Positions 26,385 to 35,379 of a DNA stretch of 64,000 bases are shown in pieces. The notes under the pieces are model-generated. The model ran no database searches and was not told the origin of the DNA. It saw only the letters and a program-made list of their open reading frames with translations. Made by a program: the position numbers and the translations under genes. The stretch covers positions 1 through 64,000 of the forward strand of contig NZ_JASGBP010000002.1 of the NCBI RefSeq assembly GCF_030053345.1. The letters run 5' to 3'. Position 1 is the stretch's first letter, and each line of letters opens with the position of its first letter. The stretch comes from Flavobacterium sedimenticola. Lineage in GTDB: Bacteria > Bacteroidota > Bacteroidia > Flavobacteriales > Flavobacteriaceae.

Positions 26385-27416
26385 TTATACAACTCTGTTT
26401 TTTCGATTTATAATTAGCCATATCACAACCGGCGCACCTATGATAGAGGTAATTGCGTTGATGGGCAGCGTAAATTCAAACCCCGGCATTTGGGAAACCG
26501 CATCACAAAGTAACATAATAATGGAACCGATTACCAAAGTTCCTAAAAATAATGTTTTATGATGGCTGGTTTTGAAGAGTAACTTAACCAAATGCGGTAC
26601 GGCCAAACCAATAAAAGCAATGGGGCCGGCAAAAGCAGTAATGCTTCCGGCTAAAATACTGGTGGCTATGATAATGGTGTATTTGGTTTTTTGAAGATTC
26701 ATTCCCATACTTCGCGCATAGTTTTCGCCAAGTAGTAAGGCATCCAATGATTTCAGCGTGAAGAGACTCAGCAACAATCCCAAAACTACCGCAACAGTGA
26801 GCAAGCTTATATTGGACCACGATAAATTACCGATACTTCCCATCGACCAAAAAGTATATTTCTGTAACTGTTCTGCCGAACTGAAATAGCTGAAAACACT
26901 TACGATAGCGCCGGTAAAACTACTGAACATTAATCCGACTATCAGAATCGACATGGTATCGCGCAGTTTTTGAGAAACAATCAAAATCAGCAATAACACC
27001 AAAACACTACCTAGGCAGGAAGCTAAAATAATACCGTATGAAGACAGTAAAAATGAAGAAAAAAACGACGGTAAAACGCCCGCGCCGAGTATTACAAAAG
27101 CCACGCCCAGACTCGAGCCCGAACTTAATCCCAAAACATACGGACCGGCCAAAGGATTTCGGAAGAAAGTCTGCATCAACAATCCGCTCACCGATAATCC
27201 CATACCTACCAAAATGGCTGTAATGGCTTTGGGTAATCGGAAATTGAGGATAATGTATTGCCAGGTTTCTTTTTCCGACGGACTGCCCATCAGGCTTTTA
27301 AAAACTTCTTTCAAGGGAATAGCCACTTGGCCAAAAGAAATATTGACCAACAAAGCCAATACCAATGTCAATGACAAAGTCGTGAAGAGAAAAGTATTTC
27401 GGCGGCTGGTTTTCAA
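26385..27416 (-). CDS. btuC: FecCD/BtuC-type ABC permease
   Basis: 343 residues with about ten transmembrane helices. Family motifs: RLPKAITAILVGMGLSVSGL, FFRNPLAGPYVLGLSSGSS, GPIAFIGLAVPHL (coupling loop), and the C-terminal RKNRVV. Forms a homodimer that takes its substrate from the binding protein. The start is TTG at 27416 directly behind the btuF stop (1-nt gap); no ATG is available before the first helix. Likely cobalamin from context. Confidence 0.9.
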   Translation of the reverse strand: MKTSRRNTFLFTTLSLTLVLALLVNISFGQVAIPLKEVFKSLMGSPSEKETWQYIILNFRLPKAITAILVGMGLSVSGLLMQTFFRNPLAGPYVLGLSSGSSLGVAFVILGAGVLPSFFSSFLLSSYGIILASCLGSVLVLLLILIVSQKLRDTMSILIVGLMFSSFTGAIVSVFSYFSSAEQLQKYTFWSMGSIGNLSWSNISLLTVAVVLGLLLSLFTLKSLDALLLGENYARSMGMNLQKTKYTIIIATSILAGSITAFAGPIAFIGLAVPHLVKLLFKTSHHKTLFLGTLVIGSIIMLLCDAVSQMPGFEFTLPINAITSIIGAPVVIWLIINRKNRVV

Positions 27417-27417
27417 A

Positions 27418-28554
27418 CTATTTTAATTTTTCAAAGAAAAAAGGTTGGTAGGTCGGCAGCAATTCGGGGTGCAAAATTTTGACAATATCTTTCAACACTA
27501 TATCCGGTCGGTTAGGAGCCAATTCGTAATACAAGATGCCGCCGGTTTTTCCTTTTTTTCCGCTGAACGAATATACATTTTTATTTCGGAATGCGTCAAA
27601 CTGTGCATAATGTGGATTTTTGTCGGTCATTTCTCGTAAAGAGGAAAACTGTCCCGAAGTAATCCAAATGTCGGCGTTTTTAGCCTTGTCAAATACTGTT
27701 TCAAATGAAAGCGACAAACTACCGGTTCCGCTGGTCTCGGCCCATAGGTAGCGACTTTGCGCTTCTTTCAACAGCAAACTTCCCCAGCTGGTTCCTTTGG
27801 GTAAGTACCAGCGGTCTTCATACATGTCTCCGGCTAAAACGGTCGGTTTGTTTTGCGCGTTTTTGGCGATTTGGATGGTTTTCAAATACTCTTTTTCGAT
27901 GGTGGTGAAAATGGCTGTCGCTTCTTTTTGTTTCCCTAAAAGGGCGCCGAAAAATTTAATCCATTCGGCTTTGCCTAGCGGCGTTTCCTCGTTCCAATCG
28001 CCGTTGAGCATGACTTTTAAACCGCTTTTTTGTAAATTATCCAACGTTGGATTGTTGTTGTCGATGCCGTAACCGATAATCACATCGGGTTGCAAATCGA
28101 GCAATACTTCGGTGTTGAGACTTTGATTCATCCCTAACTCCTTGACTTTTCCGGCTTCAATTCGGGCACGTACCTTTTCCGAAGAAATATAATCCAAATG
28201 GGGAAATCCAACCAGCGTTTTCTCGGCATCCAGCATTTCTAATGACGGAATATGCGTAGTGGAAGTAACCACCATGCTTTTCACCGGTATCGGAATGATA
28301 GTGTGTTTTTGCAAACTATCGGGCACACGGCCCTTTTTTTCCTGCAATATGTAGGTGTAGGTTTGGGTCGCTTTTGGCCACGGGTTTTGAACAGTGACTA
28401 AAGAATAACCGTCATAGTTTACAATAGAAAAACCTTTGGCATACCGAACTTTGTTTTCAGAAATGGTTGTTCGACTCGAATGAGTTTCGTTTTTACATCG
28501 AACCATAAATAAGGCAATCACTGAAAGCAATAACAGTTTGTGAACCGTTTTCAT
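27418..28554 (-). CDS. btuF: ABC substrate-binding lipoprotein, probable cobalamin-binding
   Basis: 378 residues. The N-terminal signal ends in MVRC, a weak lipobox, so the anchor is probable but not certain. Two-lobed class III binding protein: VVTSTTHIPSLEMLDAEKTL at the start of lobe 1, VLLDLQPDVIIGYG, the long linker helix, and lobe 2 with WITSGQFSSLREM and NRPDIVLKDIVKIL. Members bind cobalamin, heme or siderophores. First gene of the operon, divergent from the riboswitch-regulated receptor. A TACTTTTG -7 box lies at 28570-28577 and overlaps the receptor's promoter on the other strand. Confidence 0.87.
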   Translation of the reverse strand: MKTVHKLLLLSVIALFMVRCKNETHSSRTTISENKVRYAKGFSIVNYDGYSLVTVQNPWPKATQTYTYILQEKKGRVPDSLQKHTIIPIPVKSMVVTSTTHIPSLEMLDAEKTLVGFPHLDYISSEKVRARIEAGKVKELGMNQSLNTEVLLDLQPDVIIGYGIDNNNPTLDNLQKSGLKVMLNGDWNEETPLGKAEWIKFFGALLGKQKEATAIFTTIEKEYLKTIQIAKNAQNKPTVLAGDMYEDRWYLPKGTSWGSLLLKEAQSRYLWAETSGTGSLSLSFETVFDKAKNADIWITSGQFSSLREMTDKNPHYAQFDAFRNKNVYSFSGKKGKTGGILYYELAPNRPDIVLKDIVKILHPELLPTYQPFFFEKLK

Positions 28555-28581
28555 TACATAGATTTTTTACAAAAGTATAGT

Positions 28582-28610
28582 TTTGTTTTTAATTTAAAGA
28601 TTTACATTTG
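28582..28610 (+). promoter_or_regulatory. Promoter of the btuB leader
   Basis: TTTG at 28582-28585, 17-nt spacer, TACATTTG at 28603-28610: both boxes match the Flavobacterium consensus. Transcription should start at about 28616, at the 5' edge of the riboswitch. Confidence 0.75.
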
Positions 28611-28614
28611 CACC

Positions 28615-28795
28615 CGAATCAAGGTTGTGATTTTTGTTTTTTAAAATCGCATTAAAAGGGAATTTGGTTAAAATCCAAAGCTGTACCCGCAACTGTAAGC
28701 TACTAAGCTTGTTGTTATCTGCAATACCATTGTCTCGATGCCTCGGGATGAGAAGGTCAACAACAAGACGCAAGCCAGGAGACCTGCCTGATTTA
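28615..28795 (+). ncRNA. Cobalamin riboswitch
   Basis: The plus-strand leader carries the conserved cobalamin pieces in order: AAAAGGGAA, GGTTAAAATCC, GCTGTACCCGCAACTGTAAGC, and the B12 box AGCCAGGAGACCTGCC at 28773-28788. AATCAAGG at 28617 and CCTGATTT at 28786 may form P1. Adenosyl- or methylcobalamin binding would reduce expression of the TonB receptor that starts 92 nt further on. The expression platform includes TGGGTAAATTC...TTCTCCCA just before the coding region. It does not cover the divergent btuF operon. Confidence 0.95.
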
Positions 28796-28887
28796 TTGAG
28801 TAACAAACTTTCGGGAAAAAAGGTTTGGGTATGGGTAAATTCTATGCTTTTCTCCCACGATTATTAAATTATTGTTGAATTTAAAAA

Positions 28888-30840
28888 ATGAAAAAAACAA
28901 TTAGGGCAGTAGCTGCTTTGGCTTTGCTGAACACTTGTGCGTATGCGCAGGTTTCCGATTCTACGCAAGTGAATGCGTTACAAGAAGTGGTGGTTTCCGA
29001 TACCAAATTTGCCCAGCGCAAAGAAAAATCGGGAAAAATTATTGAAGTGATTTCGGCCCAAGAGCTCGAAAAAAAATCCGGTCAAAGTTTGGCTACCGTA
29101 TTGTCACAAGTCACCGGAGTGGAGATTAACGGGAACCAGTCGGCCAACGGAAAAAATTTAGGGTATTACATTCGCGGGGGCAAAAACCGACAAGTTTTGG
29201 TACTCATTGACGGGATTCCGGTTACCGATGCTTCGGGAATCAGTTTGGAGTACGATTTGCGTTTGCTTCCCATCGAGCAAGTCGAACGCATCGAAGTAAT
29301 GAAAGGCGCAGCGAGTACTCTGTACGGCACCGGAGCTGCAACGGGAGTTATTAATATCACTTTGAAAAAATCATCTCAAAAAGCAATCGAAGGCAATGCC
29401 TATATCAATATCGGTTCCAACAACACTACCGATAACAAAAAGTATAACGGACAAGATTTTAATCAAGGGATTTCGGTGAATGGCAGCAGTAAAAAAGCGA
29501 ATTACTTGCTAGGGTTCAACAGTAGTGAAAGCGGTAATATCTCGCAAATAGCATCGCCTGATAATGCTACTGATTACGAAGAAGACATTTTTTCCCGTCA
29601 AAACCTAATCGGGAAGTTCGGGTATAAAATGAGTTCGAAGACAGCGGTTGATTTCTTTGCGAATTACGACAGAATAAAAAACAACTACGATTTGCCGTTT
29701 GACAATACCGGATTCAACGATACGGGTGTCAATACCACAACTTCCGAACAATTTCGCTTCGGGATTTCGCCCAAATACAAATATAACAAAGGGGAATTTG
29801 TGCTTAATTCCGGTTTTACCAAAATCAAACGCGATTACCGTGAACTCAATACGTTTACCACGGAAAGCGATTATTCGGTATACGAATCCAGAAGTGTAGT
29901 TGCAGACGCGTTCAACAAGTACAACATCAATAAGCAATTAGCTGTTATTGTGGGGACGAATTATCAGTTTCACGATATGTTGAGTCAAACGCCTTATGGC
30001 AATATCGACCGAGATGCGGTGAAATTCAATATTTTGGACGGATATACGACTTTGGTATATCATTTTGATTTCGGTCTTAACATTAACACCGGTGCCCGAT
30101 TAAACCATCACAGTGCTTACGGCAATAATTTTGTCTACAATTTCAATCCGTCTTACACCGTAAAAGCCGGATTTCCGTTAAAATTAGTAGCGTCTTACAG
30201 CACGGCTTACATCACGCCGAGTTTGTACCAATTGTACTCCGAATACGGTAATGCCGATTTAACTCCGGAAAAGAACGCCACTGCAGAAGCCGGATTGGAA
30301 GCGGCTTTTTTTGACAAAAAAGTAAAATTTGATGCGGTAGCCTTTTATCGCGACCAAACCAATTCATTTGATTTTTATTTCGATCCCAATACCTTTGAAG
30401 CCTATTATATCAACGTTAGCGGAAAGCACAAGGCCAAAGGTGTAGAAACGGAGGTTGCCTATGATGTTACATCAAAATTGCGGTTGAATGCCAATTACAC
30501 CTTTACCCAAGTTGATGAAGCATTAAACCGTTTGATTCCGAAACATAAAGCCAATGCCGGAATCGATTACCAACCTACCCCCCGAACGTTATTCAACCTG
30601 AGTTATCAATATTTTGACGCGCGAAATGATGCTTATTTTGACGGTAATACTTTTACCACTACAACCGTAACATTAGGTTCCTACCAATTGGTGAATGCTT
30701 TGGTGAAATATGAATTAATCCCAAACCGATTGACTTTATTCGGATCGGCTACCAATATCTTTAATGAAGCATTTATAGAAAATGTTGGGTACAACACTCG
30801 AGGTAGAAATTTCAGGATAGGAATGAATATTGTTTTATAA
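28888..30840 (+). CDS. btuB: TonB-dependent outer-membrane receptor, probable cobalamin receptor
   Basis: 650 residues. Signal peptide to CAYAQ, a TonB-box-like stretch (LQEVVVSDTKF), plug domain (GQSLATVLSQVTGVEINGNQ, YYIRGGKNRQVLVLIDGIPV, VERIEVMKGAASTLYGTGA) and a 22-strand barrel ending in GRNFRIGMNIVL with a hydrophobic last residue. It has no CarboxypepD N-terminal extension, so it is BtuB-sized rather than SusC-sized. The upstream cobalamin riboswitch fixes the substrate with good confidence. Terminator at 30858. Confidence 0.93.
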   Translation: MKKTIRAVAALALLNTCAYAQVSDSTQVNALQEVVVSDTKFAQRKEKSGKIIEVISAQELEKKSGQSLATVLSQVTGVEINGNQSANGKNLGYYIRGGKNRQVLVLIDGIPVTDASGISLEYDLRLLPIEQVERIEVMKGAASTLYGTGAATGVINITLKKSSQKAIEGNAYINIGSNNTTDNKKYNGQDFNQGISVNGSSKKANYLLGFNSSESGNISQIASPDNATDYEEDIFSRQNLIGKFGYKMSSKTAVDFFANYDRIKNNYDLPFDNTGFNDTGVNTTTSEQFRFGISPKYKYNKGEFVLNSGFTKIKRDYRELNTFTTESDYSVYESRSVVADAFNKYNINKQLAVIVGTNYQFHDMLSQTPYGNIDRDAVKFNILDGYTTLVYHFDFGLNINTGARLNHHSAYGNNFVYNFNPSYTVKAGFPLKLVASYSTAYITPSLYQLYSEYGNADLTPEKNATAEAGLEAAFFDKKVKFDAVAFYRDQTNSFDFYFDPNTFEAYYINVSGKHKAKGVETEVAYDVTSKLRLNANYTFTQVDEALNRLIPKHKANAGIDYQPTPRTLFNLSYQYFDARNDAYFDGNTFTTTTVTLGSYQLVNALVKYELIPNRLTLFGSATNIFNEAFIENVGYNTRGRNFRIGMNIVL

Positions 30841-30857
30841 AAAGACTCTTTGATAAT

Positions 30858-30888
30858 GCAAAAGCCAACCAAAAGGTTGGCTTTTTTG
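30858..30888. terminator. Bidirectional terminator
   Basis: AAAGCCAACC-AAAA-GGTTGGCTTT with a T-run, between btuB and the convergent HExxH gene. Confidence 0.9.
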
Positions 30889-30911
30889 ATGGCATATAAT
30901 TGCGGATAAGA

Positions 30912-31847
30912 TTATTGCATCCATTTCAGGTATACATTGGCTACAACAGGGTGAACTTCTTTCTCCAACAATGTGGCAAAAACGTCATCGCTCATTTCTT
31001 CCTGATGATTTTTTAATGTTTTCCATAGTCTTATCAATACTCTTTTGCCACCGGCATTGTAAATGTCTTTCGCAGCAGCATGCAATTTGCACTGGTACCA
31101 GCCGTAATTTTTTGGTCCCATGCCCAAAGTGGGATACAATCTTTCGAAATCTTCCAAACTGGTAAATTGAAATTCCGCAGTATCGGCATTAATCACCATG
31201 TCAGGGAAAGTTTCCAGCGCCGGTAAAAGTTCCGGTTGTTTTTCTGCAATATAAGTATGCAACATGATATTGACGAACAATTCCTCCATCCAATGGCGGT
31301 GCATTTTGACTCCGGCTTGCGCGGTGTAAGAATGTCCCATTTCGTGGAGTCCTAACAAATCAAAAAAAGGCATCATGCTCAGCGAACCATCGTTTTTGCC
31401 GTAAGCTTTTCTCAGTTGTAAAACCAACGCAGCAGGAAGCCGGTCTGTCGGAGGCAAGAAACTACGCCAAAAATCATTGTCTTCTGAAGCCACGGCCAAT
31501 CGCTCATAATCAATATTATGAGGAAAGCCATAAACCTCTTGCAGAGGTTGTGCGGCAAATTCTTTCCAATGTTGCGGTGCCAAAATAAAGAGTTTTGTTT
31601 TGGGTGTAAAATCAATTTCATTTTGAAAAAAAATTACCGCATTCTCCATAAATCGGGCTATGTCTCTCGCTCTCGATTCATGTCCAGGGCTGTAATAGTA
31701 GGTTTGTGAAAAGCCCTTTAATTCTTCAAGAGGGAGATTCTTAGTGGTGAGTTGCGCAAAAGAAAAATAGCAAAACAAAAGCGAAAGAAACGATAGTGAT
31801 GTTTTTCTAAATGTCGAAAATGACTGATGTGTGGCCGGTGTTGTCAT
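30912..31847 (-). CDS. Exported HExxH protein, putative metallopeptidase
   Basis: About 311 residues from the ATG at 31847 (MTTPATHQSF). The signal peptide ends near CYFSFAQ. A zincin-like motif LHEMGHSYTAQAG sits in mid-protein and is followed by a second conserved block HRHWMEELFVNIMLHTYI, whose glutamate could be the third zinc ligand (gluzincin arrangement). The N-terminal part (SRARDIARFMENAVIFFQNE) resembles the lead domain of exported peptidases. I do not recognise a named family. Next to an AraC regulator gene on the same strand, 60 bp upstream. Confidence 0.75.
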   Translation of the reverse strand: MTTPATHQSFSTFRKTSLSFLSLLFCYFSFAQLTTKNLPLEELKGFSQTYYYSPGHESRARDIARFMENAVIFFQNEIDFTPKTKLFILAPQHWKEFAAQPLQEVYGFPHNIDYERLAVASEDNDFWRSFLPPTDRLPAALVLQLRKAYGKNDGSLSMMPFFDLLGLHEMGHSYTAQAGVKMHRHWMEELFVNIMLHTYIAEKQPELLPALETFPDMVINADTAEFQFTSLEDFERLYPTLGMGPKNYGWYQCKLHAAAKDIYNAGGKRVLIRLWKTLKNHQEEMSDDVFATLLEKEVHPVVANVYLKWMQ

Positions 31848-31907
31848 GATTTTTTTTAACAAATGTAGCGCGGCGAACAAAAGTCTACATAGTATAAAAT
31901 CGACAAC

Positions 31908-32735
31908 TTAATAGTGTAGGTCTTTTTGCATTCGTAGCGGCGTGTAACGCAGCTGATCTTCGATGATGGAAGGGTTTACACCGGCAAAGAATTTGAAATC
32001 TCTAATCATATGCATTTGATCGTAATATCCGGCTTCATAAGCTATCGCAGTCCAGTTGAGTTCCGGAAAAGCTTCCCGTAACCGATACGCTTTGGAAAAC
32101 TTTAAAATACGAGCATACATCTTAGGATTCATTCCGATTCTTTCTTTGCATTTTCTTTCAAATTGTTTTAAACTCAAACAAGAAAAGGAAGCTGTTTTTT
32201 CGATTGGCAAATTGCCATGATGTGTCATCAGTAAATGCATGGCAGCGTCAAAGGGTAGTATATCCTTGAGTGTTGTCATCTTATTGAGAAGGAACTTTTC
32301 AACGATATCTTTACTTTTCTCTAAATTGGTTTCGTTTTGCAACTGTTCTCGGACACATCTCATTTCGGCACCGAAAAAGTCAATGGCATCAAACCCATAA
32401 TCAAATAATTCATGCATTGGAATGCCCAACAAGCGATACAAACCACCCGGTAGAAAATCAACACGAACAGCATTGAGTTGTTGATGGACTTTAATATTTA
32501 CTCTCGAAAATTGGGGTCCTACCAATACTGTAAGTGGCTGCTTCTCAAAATTTCCTTCTTCAACTCGGCTCATAGAAATGGGATCGTTACAGTAAAACAG
32601 TAACGATTGAAAAGGCGTTGGAGGATACGGATTAACCACTTCCTCAATACCTTTAGGAAGGACAGCGTTTACTGTAGCAATGTTTAAAACATACTCTTGT
32701 AAGGCGCGATGTGGTATGTATATTTTGACTTCCAA
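31908..32735 (-). CDS. AraC-family transcriptional regulator
   Basis: 275 residues. N-terminal ligand-type domain of the DUF6597 kind (YIPHRALQEYVLNIATV ... VLVGPQFSRVNIKV), C-terminal double helix-turn-helix (SLKQFERKCKERIGMNPKMYARILKFSKA, WTAIAYEAGYYDQMHMIRDFKFFAGVNPS). No ATG fits: TTG at 32735 gives LEVKIYIPHR and the next in-frame ATG is 54 codons on, inside the domain. Likely a local regulator, ligand unknown; it may act on the HExxH gene behind it. Confidence 0.88.
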   Translation of the reverse strand: MEVKIYIPHRALQEYVLNIATVNAVLPKGIEEVVNPYPPTPFQSLLFYCNDPISMSRVEEGNFEKQPLTVLVGPQFSRVNIKVHQQLNAVRVDFLPGGLYRLLGIPMHELFDYGFDAIDFFGAEMRCVREQLQNETNLEKSKDIVEKFLLNKMTTLKDILPFDAAMHLLMTHHGNLPIEKTASFSCLSLKQFERKCKERIGMNPKMYARILKFSKAYRLREAFPELNWTAIAYEAGYYDQMHMIRDFKFFAGVNPSIIEDQLRYTPLRMQKDLHY

Positions 32736-32848
32736 TGGTTGTATGGATTAAGATTAATACCAGCTATCTCATTATTCATAATCTAAAAAAATGGATTAAG
32801 ATTGGCATACCCATAAGATGATTTAAAAAAATACTATTCTAAAAGCTT

Positions 32849-34246
32849 TTACTTCCTTTCTACATACATTTCACTTCGCAACGGATGAATCGCTTTGGCG
32901 TCGGTAAAGTCACGTTCAATTAGTGCAGGAACTTGCGGTGGTCTTCTGCCTGAGGCGATAATTTGACTGATGGCTTCCTGCAACAAAGGTTCATTGATAT
33001 CTCCCAAAATACCCAGATTGGTTAGATTTTCCGGGAGCAAAGTATTGGGTTGAATCCCCGAAGTATAATCGCCAAAACCATCTTTGTTGACAACTTTTAG
33101 CACTATCGGTTGCATGGCGTATTTGTGATTCGGATTGACATTTTGCTTGGCAAAAGTCGGAGAATCATACAAAGTAACCGAACCTACGTTTTTTCCGGCA
33201 GTAACATCACCAATCTGTACGACTGTAATGTAAGGCTTTAGGCAATTAATCACTAATTCACTAGCCGAAGCTGAAGCCTTTGAGGTAAGGATATACACCT
33301 TGTTGAGGTTCAGGCTGTTCAAACCACTCACGAAGTTATTCACTAAACTGCCGGGATCGTTATCCTCAAAATAACTCTGAGCCTTTGCATTCCATTGTTG
33401 ACGGGAGAATAATTGTCCTGGAAACTGTCCGGTAATCATACTTCCCAATTTGGCCGCGGTATTTACCGATCCACCGGAGTTGTATCGTAAATCTAACACC
33501 AAATCGGTTACATTTTGCGCTTGAAAATTTCCGAAAACCGCGTTAAGCTGACTGTCATAACTGCTGTAAAATCCGTTGTACATCAAATACCCAATACTAT
33601 GACTGCCTTGATTGATTACCGAACTTAGTAAAATCGGATTTTCTTGTAAAGCCGTTTTGGTTAAGGTAACCGAGGTTCCGTTGGGGGTGATGTTCCCCCC
33701 GTCATAATCGGCTAAATTTACGGTATACGTATCATTAGCTAGTAATTCACGGTAATTGTCGATAGTCAAAGGCGTACCGTTAATAGCATAAAAAATAGCA
33801 CCACGAGCGATAGGTTTTGAAGCGGCATCGGAGTTCGGGATGATATAGCGAACCCAGCCGTAAATGTCGGTAGTACTGCCGTTTTTATACCGTAATCCGT
33901 AATCCATACCGTTGTTCAGCGTGTTTCCCGAAAGTACACCTTCGAGCACACGGTAATCAGTGTATATGACGCTGTATCGATCGATGGAATTGTCAATCCG
34001 CAGGGCATTGAATAAGGTCACCGGATCATCAAAATCCTCTAAATAGGTGTTAAGCTGATTTTGAGTGGCAAATCGATTATCCGCTAAATCGGGGACATCA
34101 CCTTGCCACAAGTAATACAAATTCATGCCTTTCCAAACAAAGTCTTTTACCGCCAAGCTTTTGGGTACGGCATTGTCATCCATGTCATCACAACCCAAAG
34201 GCAGCATCAAAAGGAACAGTATTACCAATTTTAATACATTCTTCAT
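32849..34246 (-). CDS. S41-family (C-terminal processing) peptidase lipoprotein
   Basis: 465 residues; lipobox LPLGC (Cys about 19). A short N-terminal helical domain (VKDFVWKGMNLYYLW), a PDZ domain (residues about 120-210), and the S41 core with DLRYNSGG and the catalytic serine in TSKASASASELVINC; K in AGKNVGS can serve as the general base. Family members cut unstructured C-termini or peptides in the envelope. Stands alone, divergent from the ECF sigma operon. Confidence 0.92.
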   Translation of the reverse strand: MKNVLKLVILFLLMLPLGCDDMDDNAVPKSLAVKDFVWKGMNLYYLWQGDVPDLADNRFATQNQLNTYLEDFDDPVTLFNALRIDNSIDRYSVIYTDYRVLEGVLSGNTLNNGMDYGLRYKNGSTTDIYGWVRYIIPNSDAASKPIARGAIFYAINGTPLTIDNYRELLANDTYTVNLADYDGGNITPNGTSVTLTKTALQENPILLSSVINQGSHSIGYLMYNGFYSSYDSQLNAVFGNFQAQNVTDLVLDLRYNSGGSVNTAAKLGSMITGQFPGQLFSRQQWNAKAQSYFEDNDPGSLVNNFVSGLNSLNLNKVYILTSKASASASELVINCLKPYITVVQIGDVTAGKNVGSVTLYDSPTFAKQNVNPNHKYAMQPIVLKVVNKDGFGDYTSGIQPNTLLPENLTNLGILGDINEPLLQEAISQIIASGRRPPQVPALIERDFTDAKAIHPLRSEMYVERK

Positions 34247-34304
34247 AGCTTTTTTCTTTTATAAACGTAAATTTAACAAGTTTAGATGAATAATTAATTT
34301 TGTT

Positions 34305-34330
34305 TGTAACAAAAAAAAGTGTCATTCGTC
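34305..34330 (+). promoter_or_regulatory. ECF-type promoter of the sigma factor operon
   Basis: TGTAAC at 34305-34310, exactly 16 nt, then CGTC at 34327-34330. This is the classic ECF promoter form (AAC motif at -35 and CGTC at -10), unlike the TAnnTTTG promoters elsewhere in the window. It lies 37 nt before the sigma gene, which suggests autoregulation. Confidence 0.7.
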
Positions 34331-34367
34331 TTGACTGTATAACCAATAATTAAAGAATCATTTTTTG

Positions 34368-34877
34368 ATGAACCAAAAAGAGTTTATGCAACTGGTGAAT
34401 CCGTTTAAGGATAAAGTATTTCGGGTAGCGAAAAGGCTATTGGTAAGTACGGAAGAAGCCGAAGATGCCACTCAGGAAGTATTGGTGAAATTGTGGAATC
34501 GAAATGAAACCTTAGGAGAATATAAAAGTGTAGAAGCCGTAGCGATGACCATGACTAAGAATTATTGTTTAGATCAATTGAAATCGAAACGGGCCGGAAA
34601 TCTGACCATCGTACACAATAATTTTACGGACAGAGAAGCCGGATTACACAAGCAAGCAGAAGACCGGGATACTTGGCAGTGGGTAGAACGAATTATGAAC
34701 GATTTGCCCGAACAACAACGATTGATAGTGCAAATGCGTGATGTCGAAGAAATGGAGTTTGAAGAGATTGCCGAAATATTGGAAATGACCGAGCAAGCGA
34801 TTCGCACCGCTTTGTCGAGAGCCCGAAAAACCATTAGAGAAAACCTATTAAAAACCCATCGTTATGGCATTGGATAG
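34368..34877 (+). CDS. ECF RNA polymerase sigma factor
   Basis: 169 residues from the ATG at 34368. Region 2 (FRVAKRLLVSTEEAEDATQEVLVKLW) and region 4 (LPEQQRLIVQMRDVEEMEFEEIAEILEMTEQAIRTALSRARKTIRE) are both complete; there is no region 3. It directs polymerase to a small stress or envelope regulon, presumably including its own promoter TGTAAC-N16-CGTC. The next gene overlaps its end by 14 nt, where an anti-sigma factor would be expected. Confidence 0.93.
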   Translation: MNQKEFMQLVNPFKDKVFRVAKRLLVSTEEAEDATQEVLVKLWNRNETLGEYKSVEAVAMTMTKNYCLDQLKSKRAGNLTIVHNNFTDREAGLHKQAEDRDTWQWVERIMNDLPEQQRLIVQMRDVEEMEFEEIAEILEMTEQAIRTALSRARKTIRENLLKTHRYGIG

Positions 34878-35322
34878 AATAGAAAATTTAATAGAAAAAT
34901 ACTTCGACGCGAAGACCACTATAGCTGAAGAGAAAGAGTTAAAAGCCTACTTTACTTCTACAAATGTTGCGCAGCATTTAGAACAGTATAAGCCTATTTT
35001 CGGTTATGTGTACCAAGCAAAACAAGAGCAGTTTAAAGCGACCTTGCCGTTGCATAAACCTCATAGCAACAAGAAAAGTCCGATGACTTTTTGGTTGTCT
35101 GTGGCCGCTTCAGCTACTGTTTTTCTGGGTGTCGGTTTATTTACGTACCATAGCTTTAATCAGCCTGAAACTCAAAATTTAGGAGAGATTAACGACCCTG
35201 AAATCGCTTTCAGAGAAACCCAAAAAGCTTTGAATATGATTTCCGAACAAGTAAATAAAGGCATCGGTAGTATGAACTATTTAAATGAATACCAACAATC
35301 AAAAAACAAAATTTTTAAGTAA
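34864..35322 (+). CDS. Single-span membrane protein, candidate anti-sigma factor
   Basis: 152 residues. A cytoplasmic N-terminal helical region (IENLIEKYFDAKTTIAEEKELKAYF), one transmembrane helix (TFWLSVAASATVFLGVGLFTYH, residues about 78-99) and a short outer tail. Size, topology and the overlap with the sigma gene fit an anti-sigma factor, but I see no zinc-finger HxxxCxxC motif and no FecR domain, so the role is inferred from position. Confidence 0.75.
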   Translation: MALDRIENLIEKYFDAKTTIAEEKELKAYFTSTNVAQHLEQYKPIFGYVYQAKQEQFKATLPLHKPHSNKKSPMTFWLSVAASATVFLGVGLFTYHSFNQPETQNLGEINDPEIAFRETQKALNMISEQVNKGIGSMNYLNEYQQSKNKIFK

Positions 35323-35379
35323 AATCAAGAAATCATGAAATCAAAGATTCACGAATACCAAGAAAACAAATTTTTAACC

